From assembly GCF_009789575.1 (NCBI RefSeq), contig NZ_CP046908.1, positions 248,001 to 312,000 of the forward strand: a stretch of 64,000 bases of DNA, in the 5' to 3' direction. The position numbers were made by a program, and so were the translations under genes. The notes under the pieces are model-generated. The model worked only from the letters and a program-made list of their open reading frames with translations. It was not told where the DNA came from and made no database searches. This DNA comes from Stappia indica. Its GTDB lineage: Bacteria; Pseudomonadota; Alphaproteobacteria; Rhizobiales; Stappiaceae. Positions within the stretch are counted from its first letter, which is position 1. The number at the start of each line of letters is the position of its first letter. Positions 34,756 to 44,952 of the stretch are shown here, one piece after another.

Positions 34756-34959
34756 ATGTCCTACCTGACCCGGGTACTCGGCAACACTTTCGGCATCGCG
34801 ACGCGCGTCCATGCGCTTTCGGTCGCCGACACCGACCCGCGCACCCTTGCCGATCTCGGCATGTCGGGCGACGCGGCGAAGCAGGCCCGCTTCCAGTCGT
34901 TCCGCGCCGGCGAGCCCGGTGCCTCGAACGCTGCCCGCCTCGGACTGAACGGTCGCTGA
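34756..34959 (+). CDS. Small DUF1127-like protein
   Basis: A 67-residue protein starting MSYLTRVLGN with GGAGA nine bases upstream (34747-34750 region). DPRTLADLGMSGDAAKQARF is a weak echo of the DUF1127 core (REL.DLGI.R.D), but basic residues are fewer and the tail extends beyond it. Unlike the copies at 3637-4706 no anti-Shine-Dalgarno hairpins follow; instead a strong terminator does. Confidence 0.6.
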   Translation: MSYLTRVLGNTFGIATRVHALSVADTDPRTLADLGMSGDAAKQARFQSFRAGEPGASNAARLGLNGR

Positions 34960-35007
34960 GCACGCATCCCCGCCGGCCCACCGACCGTATCGATCCGCTG
35001 TAACGAC

Positions 35008-35045
35008 AAACCGCCGAAGCTCACGCTTCGGCGGTTTTCGTTTTT
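35008..35045. terminator. Bidirectional terminator between small gene and xylA
   Basis: AAACCGCCGAAGC (35008-35020) pairs with GCTTCGGCGGTTT (35025-35037), loop TCAC, followed by TTTTT at 35041-35045. The A-run on the left allows use by the opposing xylA transcript. Confidence 0.85.
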
Positions 35046-35072
35046 CGTGCAGGCGTGACGAGGAACCGCTGC

Positions 35073-36380
35073 TCAGAGGCGGCGGTTGACCAGGTTCTCC
35101 AGATATTCCTGGCGGCCCGAGACCGGGCGCGGATCGATCCCCTCGCGCTCGACGCGCGCGGCGATCTCCTCCAGCGTGCGCTCGCCCTTCAGCATGGCGA
35201 CCGCCTCCGGCGCCTGCCATCCGGCGTAGCGCCTGGCCATCGCGTCCGACAGATCGCCCTTTTCCAGAAGCTCGGCCGCGGCCAAAAGTCCGCGGGCGCA
35301 GGTGTCCATGCCGCCGATATGGCCGTGGATCAGGTCGGCCGCGTCCAGCGACTGGCGGCGGAGCTTGGCATCGAAGTTGAGCCCGCCGGTGGTGAAGCCG
35401 CCCGCCTTGAGGATGTAGTAGAGCGCCAGCGCCACTTCCGGCACGTTCATCGGGAACTGGTCGGTGTCCCAGCCGGACTGGTAGTCGTTGCGGTTCATGT
35501 CGATGGACCCGAAGATCCCCAGCGCGGAGGCGAGCGCCACCTCGTGCTCGAAGGAATGGCCGGCGAGCACCGCGTGGCCGACCTCGATATTCACCTTCAC
35601 CTCGTTCTCCAGGCCATAGGCCTTGAGGAAGCCGTAGACGGTGGCGACGTCGAAATCGTACTGGTGCTTGGTCGGCTCCTGCGGCTTCGGCTCGATCAGG
35701 ATCGCGCCCGGAAAGCCGATCTTGTGCTTGTAGTCGACGACCATCGACAGGAAGCGCCCCATCTGGTCGAGCTCCTGGCGCAGGTCCGTGTTGAGCAGCG
35801 TCTCGTAGCCCTCGCGCCCGCCCCACAGCACGTAGTTCTGGCCGCCGAGCTGGTGCGTCACGTCCATGCAGGCCTTCACCTGGCCCGCCGCATAGGCGAA
35901 GACGTCCGGGTCCGGATTGGTCGCCGCGCCGGCCATGTAGCGGCGGTGCGAGAAGAGATTGGCCGTGCCCCACAGGAGGCGCGTCTTCGAGGTCTCCATT
36001 TTGCGGGCGAAGACCTCGGCGATCTCCTGCAGGTTGCGGTTGCTCTCGGCGAGCGTCGCGCCCTCCGGCACCGCGTCCCGGTCGTGGAAGCAGAAGAACG
36101 GCACGCCGAGCAGGTCGAACATCTCGAAGGCGACGTCGGCCTTCAGGCGCGCCATCTCCATCGTCTCGCCGAACCACGGCCGCTCGAAGGTCTGGCCGCC
36201 GAACGGATCGCCGCCCGGCCAGCAGAAGCTGTGCCAATAGGCGACGGCAAAGCGCAGATGCTCCTCCATCCGCTTGCCCAGTACGAGCCGGTCGGCATCG
36301 TACCAGCGATAGGCAAAGGGATTTTCGCTCTCCGGCCCCTCATAGCGGATGGCGGGAATGCCGTCGAAAAACGCAGTCAT
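35073..36380 (-). CDS. xylA: Xylose isomerase
   Basis: Converts D-xylose to D-xylulose. The 435-residue protein has FCFHDRD with catalytic His and Asp (about residue 100), [15 protein letters not shown], and the metal-ligand set in [16 protein letters not shown] (Glu), [14 protein letters not shown] (Glu, His), GSIDMNRND and GWDTDQFP (Asp residues). Length agrees with class II enzymes. Its ATG overlaps the xylB stop by four bases (36377-36380), so the genes are translationally coupled with xylB first. Confidence 0.97.
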   Translation of the reverse strand: MTAFFDGIPAIRYEGPESENPFAYRWYDADRLVLGKRMEEHLRFAVAYWHSFCWPGGDPFGGQTFERPWFGETMEMARLKADVAFEMFDLLGVPFFCFHDRDAVPEGATLAESNRNLQEIAEVFARKMETSKTRLLWGTANLFSHRRYMAGAATNPDPDVFAYAAGQVKACMDVTHQLGGQNYVLWGGREGYETLLNTDLRQELDQMGRFLSMVVDYKHKIGFPGAILIEPKPQEPTKHQYDFDVATVYGFLKAYGLENEVKVNIEVGHAVLAGHSFEHEVALASALGIFGSIDMNRNDYQSGWDTDQFPMNVPEVALALYYILKAGGFTTGGLNFDAKLRRQSLDAADLIHGHIGGMDTCARGLLAAAELLEKGDLSDAMARRYAGWQAPEAVAMLKGERTLEEIAARVEREGIDPRPVSGRQEYLENLVNRRL

Positions 36381-37840
36381 CGCAGAACCTCTTTCAGTGC
36401 CGGATAAAGGGCCCGGTAGCGGGCGAGCCCTTCCTCGTGGAAGGAACGCAAGGCCCCGTCGGGGCCGATGGAATGCGCCGTGGGCGGCGGGGTGAAGCGG
36501 TCCGCACCGCATGCGCCGGTGGCCGCCGCACGGCCGAGCCGCGCCGCACCGAAGGCAGCGCCGAAATCCCCGTTGCCCGGCACGTCGATCTCGATGCCGA
36601 GGACCGTCGCCAGGATCTCCAGCCAGTTGCGCGAGCGGGCACCGCCGCCGATGGCGGTGGCGCGTTCCACGCGGGTGCCGGCGGCCGACAGCACGTCGAG
36701 GCAGTCGCGGAAGGCATAGGCGACGCCCTCCAGCACGGCGAGCGCGAGATCGGCCCGGTCATGCGCCTGCGACAGCCCGACGAAACTGCCGCGCGCCGAG
36801 GCATCGTTATGCGGTGTGCGCTCGCCGGAGAGATACGGCAGGAACAGCACCGGCGGCCCGTCGCGCCGGGAGCGCTGGCGGGCGGCGGCCTCCGCCTCCA
36901 GCGTCGCGACATCGCAGCCCGAAACCCGCGCCAGCCAGTTGAGGCTGTCGGTCGCCGACAGGATCACGCCCATCTGGTGCCAGGTGTCGGGCAGCGCGTG
37001 GCAGAAGGCATGGACGGCGCCGGCGGTGTTCGGCCGGAAACGGTCGGTCGCAACGAAAAGCACGCCGGAGGTGCCGAGCGACAGGAAGGCCTCGCCCGGC
37101 CGCACCGCACCGATGCCGCAGGCGCTGGCGGCATTGTCGCCGGCACCGCCCGCCACCACCGGTGGACGCGCAAAGCCCCAGCGGGACGAGAGCTCCGGCA
37201 GGATCGTGCCGGTCGCATCGGTTCCTTCGGCAAGGCTCGGCATGTTGGCGCGCGTGAGACCGGTTGCGGCGAGCAACTCGTCCGACCAGTCGCGCCGGGC
37301 AACGTCGAGCCACAAGGTGCCGGCGGCGTCCGACATGTCCGAGGCCGCCGTGCCGGTCAGGCGCAGGCGGACGTAATCCTTCGGCAGCAGCACCAAGGCG
37401 GTCCTGGCAAAGATTTCGGGCTCGTGCCGCGCGACCCATTCCAGCTTCGGCGCGGTGAAGCCGGGCATGACCAGATTGCCGCCGATGCCGCGAAAGTCCG
37501 CCCGCGCATCAAGCGCCATGCACTCGGCTTCCGAGCGGCCATCGTTCCACAGGATCGCCGGGCGCAGCACCTCGTGCGAGGCGTCGAGCAGGGTCGCTCC
37601 GTGCATCTGCCCTGAAAGGCCGATGCCGGCAACGGCCGACATTTCGGACGGATAGCTGCGGGAAAGCTCGTCGAGCGTTGCGACCACCGCCTCCCACCAG
37701 GCGTTCGGGTCCTGCTCGGACCAGCCGGGATGCGGCCGGGAGACGGTCAGCGCGCTGGAGGCGGAGGCAAGGATCGCGTCCGTCTCGTCCATGAGCACGG
37801 TCTTGACCCCGGACGTGCCGATGTCGATTCCCAGATACAC
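36377..37840 (-). CDS. xylB: Xylulokinase
   Basis: Phosphorylates D-xylulose with ATP to xylulose 5-phosphate for the pentose phosphate pathway. 487 residues, FGGY kinase fold: phosphate-1 motif [16 protein letters not shown] at the N-terminus, [22 protein letters not shown], and [18 protein letters not shown] in the ATP domain. First gene of the xylB-xylA operon; no xylose transporter or repressor lies within the window. Confidence 0.96.
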   Translation of the reverse strand: MYLGIDIGTSGVKTVLMDETDAILASASSALTVSRPHPGWSEQDPNAWWEAVVATLDELSRSYPSEMSAVAGIGLSGQMHGATLLDASHEVLRPAILWNDGRSEAECMALDARADFRGIGGNLVMPGFTAPKLEWVARHEPEIFARTALVLLPKDYVRLRLTGTAASDMSDAAGTLWLDVARRDWSDELLAATGLTRANMPSLAEGTDATGTILPELSSRWGFARPPVVAGGAGDNAASACGIGAVRPGEAFLSLGTSGVLFVATDRFRPNTAGAVHAFCHALPDTWHQMGVILSATDSLNWLARVSGCDVATLEAEAAARQRSRRDGPPVLFLPYLSGERTPHNDASARGSFVGLSQAHDRADLALAVLEGVAYAFRDCLDVLSAAGTRVERATAIGGGARSRNWLEILATVLGIEIDVPGNGDFGAAFGAARLGRAAATGACGADRFTPPPTAHSIGPDGALRSFHEEGLARYRALYPALKEVLR

Positions 37841-37981
37841 GCGTCCTCCCGCGCCGCCATGCGGCTGTTCATATTATTTTCGATACCAAAATATACCATG
37901 GCGCGAGGAAATAAAGAGGCTCGATGAAAAGCGGCGGCGCGTCTGGATCGCGCCGCCGGATAAGGGGTTCGGAACCGCCGG

Positions 37982-38389
37982 TCACGCGGCGGCGCTCGAT
38001 GTCCCCACGCGCCCCATGGCCCGCTGCTCGGCAAGGGCAAGCACGGTCACCGCGACGGCCTGCACGCCGAGAAAGGCGTAGCCGAGCCCCGTCGGCGAGA
38101 CGAGACCGAACAGCGGCAGGGCGATGCTCGCCGCCACCCAGAGCCAGTTGCCCGCAACGACCACGAAGACGCCCGCTGCCGGCGGGGCTGACGGCGCTGC
38201 AACCGCCAGCATGAACAGCGCGACCGGCAGCAGCACGAGCCCCGCGTAGAACAGGAGAGCCTCGGGAAGGCCGAGCGGCGGCGCCAGAAGGCCGCCCGCC
38301 GCAAGCAGCAGGCCGCCCATCACAAGGCAGGTGACGGCATCGAGACCGAGAATGGCGCGAAGGGACAGGCGGTCGAAGATCTGCAACAT
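37982..38389 (-). CDS. Small four-helix membrane protein
   Basis: A 135-residue protein with four hydrophobic helices (about 17-37, 45-63, 75-93, 100-120). The start at 38389 follows AAGGAGAG. I do not recognise the family; the pattern resembles uncharacterised alphaproteobacterial membrane proteins. It is divergent (about 130 bp) from a MmyB-type regulator, which may control it. Confidence 0.75.
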   Translation of the reverse strand: MLQIFDRLSLRAILGLDAVTCLVMGGLLLAAGGLLAPPLGLPEALLFYAGLVLLPVALFMLAVAAPSAPPAAGVFVVVAGNWLWVAASIALPLFGLVSPTGLGYAFLGVQAVAVTVLALAEQRAMGRVGTSSAAA

Positions 38390-38519
38390 GGGAACTCTCC
38401 TTGGCTGGCAGGCCGGCCTCATGCCGGGCTGGATGGCGGGAGAGAACCACCGCGACGTCATCAAGGCGATTACCTCCAAGGTCATTGAAGTCAGAAAGGA
38501 TCGCGGGCACGATCCGGCC

Positions 38520-39350
38520 ATGATGAAGATGCCGCCCGCGAGCTTTCCCTATCTTCTGCGCCAGTGGCGCGGCCGCCGGCGCCTCAGCCAACTGGCGCTG
38601 GCCGCCGAGGCGGGCCTGTCGCAGCGCCATCTCAGCTTCCTGGAATGCGGCAAGGCGCAGCCGAGCCGGGAGATGGTCTCGCGGCTGGCAGACCAGCTCG
38701 CCCTGCCCTTGCGCGAACGCAATGCGATGCTGGTGGCGGCCGGCTTCTCCCCGGAGGCAGGCGAACGTGGCGCGGACCATCCCGACCTTGCCGCCGCGAT
38801 GGAGGTGGTCGGGCGCATCCTCGACGGCCGCGCCCCTCACCCGGCCCTGGCCGTCGACCGCAGCTGGAACCTGGTGCGCGCCAATGCCCCGGCGCTGGCC
38901 CTGCTCGACGGCATCGCACCGCACCTGCTCGAGCCCCCGGTCAACGTGCTGAAGGTCAGCCTGCACCCGGACGGCCTTGCCCCGCGCATCCGCAACTACC
39001 GCGAATGGCGCGCCCATCTGCTGGAGCGGCTGGGCCGGCAGGCCGACATGTCCGGCGATGGCGAGATTGCCGCGCTGGTGGAGGAACTGGGAGCCTACCC
39101 CGTGCCGAGGAGCGCAAAACCGCAGCCGGTGGCAGGCCGCGACAGGCATGCAGGCATCGCCGTGCCGCTGGAATTGCTCGCCGGCGAGACGGTCCTGTCC
39201 TTTCTCAGCACGACGACGGTCTTCGGCACCGCGCTCGACATCTTCCTGTCGGAACTGACCATCGAGTGCTTCTTTCCGGCCGACGCGGCGACCGCGGCGG
39301 CGATGACGGCGCCTGCCGCAAGCTCTGCCGAGAAGTCCGCGGCCGGGTGA
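38520..39350 (+). CDS. Helix-turn-helix regulator with MmyB-like ligand domain
   Basis: A 276-residue regulator. XRE-type helix-turn-helix at about residues 14-66 (LSQLALAAEAGLSQRHLSFL). The rest is a MmyB-like ligand-binding domain (LAVDRSWNLVRANAPALALL, VNVLKVSLHPDGLAPRIRN, ending in ALDIFLSELTIECFFP), a PAS-like fold thought to bind fatty-acid-like ligands. Several ATGs (38520, 38523, 38529) precede the domain and none has a strong RBS. Divergent from the four-helix membrane protein gene. Confidence 0.87.
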   Translation: MMKMPPASFPYLLRQWRGRRRLSQLALAAEAGLSQRHLSFLECGKAQPSREMVSRLADQLALPLRERNAMLVAAGFSPEAGERGADHPDLAAAMEVVGRILDGRAPHPALAVDRSWNLVRANAPALALLDGIAPHLLEPPVNVLKVSLHPDGLAPRIRNYREWRAHLLERLGRQADMSGDGEIAALVEELGAYPVPRSAKPQPVAGRDRHAGIAVPLELLAGETVLSFLSTTTVFGTALDIFLSELTIECFFPADAATAAAMTAPAASSAEKSAAG

Positions 39351-39788
39351 TCAGTCGTCGGGGCCCGAGCGCATCCGCTTGATCGCCCCGCGCTGCTTCT
39401 TCGCGGCGAGCCGGCGTTCCTTGGAGGCCTTTGTCGGCCGCGTCGCCTTGCGCGGCTTCGGGCGTTCCAGCGCCTTGCGCACCAAGGCGGCGAGACGCTC
39501 CAGCGCATCCAGGCGGTTGCGCTCCTGGGTGCGGAACCGGTCGGCCTGGATGAGGATCTCGCCGGCCAGCGTCAGCCGGCTGCCGGCAAGGCGGGAAAGC
39601 CGCTCCTTGACGTCCTCGGCGAGCGTCCGGTTGCCCGAAAGGTCGAAACGAAGCTGCACGGCGGTCGCGACCTTGTTGACGTTCTGCCCGCCGGGTCCCG
39701 AAGCGCGCACGAAGCTCTCCGACAGGTCGCCGGCCGGGATGCTCACCCCCGGCGCCACCTCCAGATCCATGTCCGCCACTGACGCCAT
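39351..39788 (-). CDS. arfB: Ribosome-rescue peptidyl-tRNA hydrolase
   Basis: A 145-residue class I release-factor-like hydrolase that frees stalled ribosomes. The GGQ catalytic motif is at residues 33-35 in RASGPGGQNVNKVAT; the basic tail (PRKATRPTKASKERRLAAKK) is the part that enters the empty mRNA channel. There is no stop-codon recognition domain. ATG at 39788 or 39770 are both usable. It converges on the MmyB-type regulator. Confidence 0.94.
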   Translation of the reverse strand: MASVADMDLEVAPGVSIPAGDLSESFVRASGPGGQNVNKVATAVQLRFDLSGNRTLAEDVKERLSRLAGSRLTLAGEILIQADRFRTQERNRLDALERLAALVRKALERPKPRKATRPTKASKERRLAAKKQRGAIKRMRSGPDD

Positions 39789-39875
39789 CGCCGTTCCGTT
39801 CCGTTTGTCTGTCGCCGCGGGGCATGCGCTTGGAACGCCCCCGGTGCAATGCTATGTCGGTCGCCAGGACCAGAT

Positions 39876-40727
39876 ATGAGGGGCGCCAGCGTGACACCGG
39901 ACCGCGACATCAAGCGACTGATCGAGATCATGGCCGCCCTGCGCACGCCCGGGACCGGCTGCCCCTGGGATCTGGAGCAGGACTTCGCAACGATCGCCCC
40001 TTACACGATCGAGGAAGCCTACGAGGTCGCCGACGCGATCCAGCGCGGCGACATGGTCGACCTGCGCGAGGAACTGGGCGACCTGCTCCTGCAGGTGGTC
40101 TATCACGCCCGCCTTTCCGAGGAACAGGGGGCTTTCGCCTTTCCCGACGTGGTGGAGGCGATCACCGCCAAGATGATCCGCCGGCATCCGCATGTCTTCG
40201 GTGACGACGATGCGCGCTCGGCCGGCATAGCCAAGGGCATGTGGGAGAAGATCAAGCAGCAGGAGAAGCTGGAGCGCGCCAGCGCCCGGGCGGCGGCAGG
40301 TCTCGGCGAAGAGCGCCGTCGGTTCCTCGACGACGTGCCGGCGATCTTCCCTGCCCTGACCGAAGCGGAAAAGCTGCAGCGCCGCGCCGCGCGCGTCGGC
40401 TTCGACTGGGGCAGCGCCGGTCCCGTGCTCGACAAGATCCGCGAAGAGACCGAGGAACTGGCGAGCGAGATCGCAGCGGAGGACGGCACCACGCCCGACC
40501 GCGAGCGCATCGCTGGCGAGATCGGCGACCTCATCTTCGCCGTGGCGAACCTGGCGCGGCATCTCGAAATCGACCCGGAAGAAGCGCTGAAGCGCACCAA
40601 CCGCAAGTTCCGTCGCCGCTTCGCAGCCATCGAGGACGCCGCCGAAGGCGAAGGCCGCACGCTGGCCGAGATGAGCCTCGACGAGATGGAAACGGTCTGG
40701 CAGGCGGCGAAGTCGCAAGACGCCTGA
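39876..40727 (+). CDS. mazG: Nucleoside triphosphate pyrophosphohydrolase
   Basis: Hydrolyses NTPs to NMP and pyrophosphate, a housecleaning role. 283 residues with the MazG double domain: TGCPWDLEQDFATIAPYTIEE and EELGDLLLQVVYHARL in the first half, EETEELASEIA and EIGDLIFAVANLARHL in the second (metal-binding EExxE...ExxD sets). A GTG at 39891 with GAGGGG before it is an equally good start. It converges on hflX. Confidence 0.94.
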   Translation: MRGASVTPDRDIKRLIEIMAALRTPGTGCPWDLEQDFATIAPYTIEEAYEVADAIQRGDMVDLREELGDLLLQVVYHARLSEEQGAFAFPDVVEAITAKMIRRHPHVFGDDDARSAGIAKGMWEKIKQQEKLERASARAAAGLGEERRRFLDDVPAIFPALTEAEKLQRRAARVGFDWGSAGPVLDKIREETEELASEIAAEDGTTPDRERIAGEIGDLIFAVANLARHLEIDPEEALKRTNRKFRRRFAAIEDAAEGEGRTLAEMSLDEMETVWQAAKSQDA

Positions 40728-40744
40728 GGCCGCGGCGGCGGACT

Positions 40745-42148
40745 TCAGTCCGCCGCGTCCTCGTCGATCTCGGTGAAGGCGCCGCGATAGCGGGCGGTGA
40801 ACTCGCCCTTGCGGCGCTCGCCGACGCGCACGCGCAAGGAGATGCCCTCCTCGCCATCCGTCCGCCGCAGCACATCCGTGTTGCGATAGAGCCAGGCGAG
40901 CCCCTCGCCGTCCTCCGGCGCCAGCGTCATCTCGTAGACGAGACTGTCCTCGGCCAGCCGCAGCTCCACCCGCGCCAGAAGATCCGCAACACCCTCGCCG
41001 GTCACGGCGGAGACGGCAACAGGGCCCTCGTCGATGCGGTTGGCAGCAAGCAGCGTCTGCCGGTGTTCGTCGGACAGCTTGTCGACCTTGTTCCAGACCT
41101 CGATCAGGCGGCTGCTTTGCGCCTGTTCCAGACCCAGGGCATTGAGCGTCGCGGCGACATCGGCGGCCTGGGCCTCGGTATCCTCGTGCGAAATGTCGCG
41201 CACATGCAGGATCAGGTCGGCCTCAGTCACCTCCTCCAGCGTCGCCCGGAAGGCGGCGATGAGATGGGTCGGCAGGTCGGAGATGAAGCCGACCGTATCC
41301 GACAGGATGACGTCGCGCCCATGCGGCAGCGTCACCCGCCGCAGCGTCGGATCGAGCGTCGCGAACAAGAGGTCCTTGGCGAAGACCTCGGCCTGGGTCA
41401 GCCGGTTGAACAGGGTCGACTTGCCGGCATTGGTGTAGCCGACCAGCGCGACGACCGGTTGCGGCACCTTCTTGCGCTTGGCCCGGTGCAGCTCGCGCGT
41501 GCGTGTGACCTGCTCCAGATCCTTTTCCAGCCGGTTGATCCGCTCCTGGATCAGGCGCCGGTCGGCCTCGATCTGGGTTTCGCCGGGACCGCCGACGAAA
41601 CCGAGGCCGCCGCGCTGGCGCTCCAGGTGGGTCCAGGATCGCACAAGCCGGCTTTTCTGCCACTTCAGGTGGGCAAGCTCCACCTGCAGCGTGCCTTCCG
41701 CCGTGCTGGCGCGGTCGCCGAAGATCTCGAGAATGAGGCCGGTACGGTCGAGCACCTTGCAGTGCAGCGCTTTTTCCAGGTTGCGCTGCTGGATCGGCGT
41801 CAGCGGATGGTCGACGACGACGAGCTCGATCTCCTCCGCCTTCACGATGGCGGCGAGTTCCTCGACCTTGCCGCTGCCGAACAGCGTGCCCGGCTTGGGC
41901 GTGGCGACCGTGACGATGCCGCTGGAGACGATCTCGAGGTCGATGGCCGCGGCAAGGCCGATCGCCTCCTCAAGCCGCGCCTCGGGCGAGCGACGAAGCT
42001 GGGCACCGCTCTCATCGCGATGGCGGCCGGTGAGCACGGGAACGACCACGGCAGCGCGCGCGCCAGCGGCCCCGCGCGGGCCCTCGAACGGATTGTCCGG
42101 TTCCTGCGCGGGTTTGTCCTTCCGATTCGAGCGGGGCTGGTTCTTCAA
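40745..42148 (-). CDS. hflX: Ribosome-associated GTPase HflX
   Basis: A 467-residue GTPase that can split stalled 70S or 100S ribosomes. N-terminal nucleotide-binding domain (DHPLTPIQQRNLEKAL), then a G domain with GYTNAGKST (P-loop), DTVGFISDLP (switch II), and NKVD-type motif VWNKVD. Directly follows hfq with no gap, a conserved pairing. The C-terminus ends in acidic residues whose codons lie in a hairpin (40735-40756) formed with the convergent mazG end. Confidence 0.96.
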   Translation of the reverse strand: MKNQPRSNRKDKPAQEPDNPFEGPRGAAGARAAVVVPVLTGRHRDESGAQLRRSPEARLEEAIGLAAAIDLEIVSSGIVTVATPKPGTLFGSGKVEELAAIVKAEEIELVVVDHPLTPIQQRNLEKALHCKVLDRTGLILEIFGDRASTAEGTLQVELAHLKWQKSRLVRSWTHLERQRGGLGFVGGPGETQIEADRRLIQERINRLEKDLEQVTRTRELHRAKRKKVPQPVVALVGYTNAGKSTLFNRLTQAEVFAKDLLFATLDPTLRRVTLPHGRDVILSDTVGFISDLPTHLIAAFRATLEEVTEADLILHVRDISHEDTEAQAADVAATLNALGLEQAQSSRLIEVWNKVDKLSDEHRQTLLAANRIDEGPVAVSAVTGEGVADLLARVELRLAEDSLVYEMTLAPEDGEGLAWLYRNTDVLRRTDGEEGISLRVRVGERRKGEFTARYRGAFTEIDEDAAD

Positions 42149-42403
42149 TCAGCCCGCCGTCTTCTCGCCGGTCTCGTCCGGCTCGAACAGCTGCACCGGA
42201 GCATTCGGCATCACTGTGGAAATTGCGTGCTTGTAAACAAGCTGTGAGTGTCCGTCGCGGCGCAGAAGAACACAGAAGTTGTCGAACCAGGTCACGACGC
42301 CCTGCAGCTTCACGCCATTGATCAAAAAGATCGTCAGCGGGGTCTTCTGCTTGCGTACATGGTTGAGGAAGGTGTCCTGAAGGTTTTGAGCGCGGTCAGC
42401 CAT
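42149..42403 (-). CDS. hfq: RNA chaperone Hfq
   Basis: Hexameric Sm-like RNA chaperone for small-RNA regulation. 84 residues: Sm1 region [20 protein letters not shown], Sm2 with the Hfq-specific YKHAIST, and a short tail (ETGEKTAG). Last base abuts hflX. RBS AGGAAA. Likely partner of small RNAs elsewhere in the window, such as the cuckoo-like arrays (inference). Confidence 0.98.
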   Translation of the reverse strand: MADRAQNLQDTFLNHVRKQKTPLTIFLINGVKLQGVVTWFDNFCVLLRRDGHSQLVYKHAISTVMPNAPVQLFEPDETGEKTAG

Positions 42404-42611
42404 GTTTTATTTTTTCCTGCATTCGCATTGTCGTTTATTGGTGCGCCCAGCCGGAAACAAAATCTGCCGCCATGCAGTCCTGCTGCCCGCAGCATTGCGC
42501 CCGGCAGATCCGACGTCAAGAGCCCGGGGGAAGACCCTCGGGCGCACGATGCCAGTCTAGCGCATCCTCGTTGCCATTGCTGCCCGTTTATATGACACAG
42601 CCTGCCTCAAG

Positions 42612-43475
42612 TCACACCGCACTGACTTCGGCCGTTTCATGGAACATGCGTCGCAACTCTCGCGTCACCTCGCCGGGATGCCCATTGCCGATCGACTGAT
42701 CGTCGATCCGCACCACCGGCATCACCACGGTCGTCGCCGCGGTCATGAAGGCTTCCTTGGCCTGCTTCGCCTCTTCCAGGCTGAAGGCCCGCTCCTCGAA
42801 AGTGAGGCCGTTGCGCTCGATCATGTCGAGCACGACCTGGCGGGTGATGCCCTTCAGGATGCCGCTTGCGGCCGGCCGCGTCACAAGACAGTTGTCCTTG
42901 GTGACGATCCAGGCATTGGTCGAGCCGCCTTCGGTCACCATGCCGTCGCCATCGACGAACCAGGCTTCCTTGGCACCGGCCTCTTTCGCCTTCTGCTTGG
43001 CCAAGACGTTCGGCAGCAGGCCGACGGTCTTGATGTCGACGCGCTCCCAGCGGTTCTCCGGTACGGAAATCACCGAGACGCCCTTTTCGGCCAGGGCAGC
43101 AGCCGCCGCCGGCTGAGACGAACGCGCCGTCACCACCAGTGCGGGCTCGACGGAGGCCGGCGGGAAGACGTGGTCGCGGCGCGACACGCCGCGCGTCACC
43201 TGCATGTAGACGAGGCCGTCGCGCACCTTGTTGCGGCGAACCACCTCGTGCAACACCTGCGACAGCGCCGCCCGGCCCATCGGCATGCGGATCAAGAGCT
43301 CGCCCAGCGACCGCTCGAGGCGGTCGAGATGGCGCCGCTCGTCGACGAGATGGCCGTGCCAGATCTCGCAGACCTCGTACACGCCATCGGCGAACTGGTA
43401 GCCCCGGTCCTCGATATGAATGGCGGCCTCCGCGTGCCGGACATAGCGTCCGTTCACATATGCGATGCGGCTCAT
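42612..43475 (-). CDS. D-amino-acid transaminase (PLP fold-type IV)
   Basis: A 287-residue class IV aminotransferase making D-amino acids such as D-Ala and D-Glu for cell-wall synthesis. Sequence marks: VNGRYVRHAEAAIHIEDRGY, catalytic Lys in LLPNVLAKQKAKEAG, and VTEGGSTNAWIV which binds PLP phosphate. A specific D-amino acid transaminase call is favoured over branched-chain transaminase by length and operon context (dat lies between trkA and hfq in relatives). ATG 43475 has GGAGGAAGC before it. Confidence 0.87.
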   Translation of the reverse strand: MSRIAYVNGRYVRHAEAAIHIEDRGYQFADGVYEVCEIWHGHLVDERRHLDRLERSLGELLIRMPMGRAALSQVLHEVVRRNKVRDGLVYMQVTRGVSRRDHVFPPASVEPALVVTARSSQPAAAAALAEKGVSVISVPENRWERVDIKTVGLLPNVLAKQKAKEAGAKEAWFVDGDGMVTEGGSTNAWIVTKDNCLVTRPAASGILKGITRQVVLDMIERNGLTFEERAFSLEEAKQAKEAFMTAATTVVMPVVRIDDQSIGNGHPGEVTRELRRMFHETAEVSAV

Positions 43476-43518
43476 GCTTCCTCCAGTCGATTGCGGAACG
43501 CGGCAGCCCGGCCGCGTA

Positions 43519-44895
43519 TCAGAAGAATTCCAGGCTGACGCGGAACATCTGCTCCACCTGCCGCACCCGCTCCGCGATGGCGAAAAGCACGCAGCGGTCA
43601 TGGGCGCGGATCACGGTCGAGCCGTCCGGCGTGATGACGGTCCCGTCGCGGAAGACTGCGCCGACGCGAATGCCGTCGGGCAGTTCGACCTCCCGCAAGG
43701 GCTTGCCGACAAGCGGCGAGGTTTCCAGCGCCTCGGCCTCGATGACCTCGGCCGCGCCGTTCTGCAGGGCATGGACGCCGCGGATACGGCCGCGCCGCAC
43801 ATGCTGCAGGATCTTGGAAATCGTCACTTGCCTCGGATTGACGAAGGCGTCAATGCCGAGCGCATGGGCAAAGGTCGGGTAGCTCGGATTGTTGAGCAGC
43901 GCCAGGTTGCGCTTGCAGCCGAGCTTCTTGGCCATGACGCAGGAGAGGATGTTGACCTCGTCCTCGTTGGTCAGCGCGATCAAGGTGTCCGCGTCCTGGA
44001 TGTCGGCTTCCTTGAGGATGGTCTGGTCGAGCGCGCTGCCATGCAGGATCACGGCGCGCTTCAAGGTGTCGGCGATGCTGAGCGCGCGCTCGCGCGAATG
44101 CTCGATGATCTTGACCTTGGCGGCCGACTGGCGCTGCTCCAGCGTGCGCGCGACATAGTGGCCGATATTGCCGCCGCCCGCGATGACGACCCTTGTCGCC
44201 TCCGGCTCCTCATGGCCGAAGATCGCCAGCGTCCGCCGCACCTGGTCGCGCCGCGCGACCACATAGACGAGGTCGTCGACGAACAGCGTGTCAGAGCTCT
44301 TGGGAACAAAGAGATGATTGCCGCGAAAGACGCCGGTGACCACGGCGCCGAGATCGGGAAACAACTCCGTCAACTGGCGCAGCGGTGTGTTGACCACCGG
44401 GCAATCCTCCCGGCAGATCAGGCCGACCACCACCACCTGATCATCGGCAAAACGCACGGTCTCCACCGCGCCCGGCAGCGCAAGGCGGCGCAGCACCATC
44501 TCGCCCACCTCGATCTCCGGCGAGATGATCACGTCGATGGGCATGTTGTCCCGGGAGAAGAGGTCGCTCCAATGCGGCTTCAGATAGCTCTGCGCACGCA
44601 CGCGCGCCACCTTGGTCGGCACCTTGAACAGGGAATGGGCCACCTGGCAGGCGACCATGTTGACCTCATCATAAAGCGTGACGGCGATCAGCATGTCGGC
44701 CTGGTCGGCACCGGCCTGCGCCAGCACGTCCGGATGCGCGCCATGACCGACGAAACCGCGCACGTCGAGCGTGTCGCGGATCGCGTTGATCAGCCGCGGC
44801 GAGGAATCGATGACGGAGACATCGTTCTGTTCGGCCGCAAGCTTCTCGGCAATGCCGTAGCCCACCTGGCCGGCGCCGCAAATCACCACTCTCAT
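43519..44895 (-). CDS. trkA: Trk potassium-uptake regulatory subunit TrkA
   Basis: Cytoplasmic NAD-binding subunit that gates the Trk potassium channel. 458 residues with two repeated RCK/TrkA-N domains: VVICGAGQVGYGIAEKLAAE at the start and VVIAGGGNIGHYVARTL near residue 232, each followed by a TrkA-C domain. No TrkH channel gene is in the window. Its place after ntrX is conserved in Rhizobiales. Confidence 0.95.
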   Translation of the reverse strand: MRVVICGAGQVGYGIAEKLAAEQNDVSVIDSSPRLINAIRDTLDVRGFVGHGAHPDVLAQAGADQADMLIAVTLYDEVNMVACQVAHSLFKVPTKVARVRAQSYLKPHWSDLFSRDNMPIDVIISPEIEVGEMVLRRLALPGAVETVRFADDQVVVVGLICREDCPVVNTPLRQLTELFPDLGAVVTGVFRGNHLFVPKSSDTLFVDDLVYVVARRDQVRRTLAIFGHEEPEATRVVIAGGGNIGHYVARTLEQRQSAAKVKIIEHSRERALSIADTLKRAVILHGSALDQTILKEADIQDADTLIALTNEDEVNILSCVMAKKLGCKRNLALLNNPSYPTFAHALGIDAFVNPRQVTISKILQHVRRGRIRGVHALQNGAAEVIEAEALETSPLVGKPLREVELPDGIRVGAVFRDGTVITPDGSTVIRAHDRCVLFAIAERVRQVEQMFRVSLEFF

Positions 44896-44952
44896 CGGAT
44901 CGAAGTCCCTTCAAGGTGTCCGGTCAATCCGGAACCTACCACGTCGCAACGG

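Noticed and set aside
40735-40756. Hairpin GCGGCGGAC/GTCCGCCGC between mazG and hflX.
   Set aside because: It overlaps the end of hflX coding sequence and has no T-run, so I did not call it a terminator.
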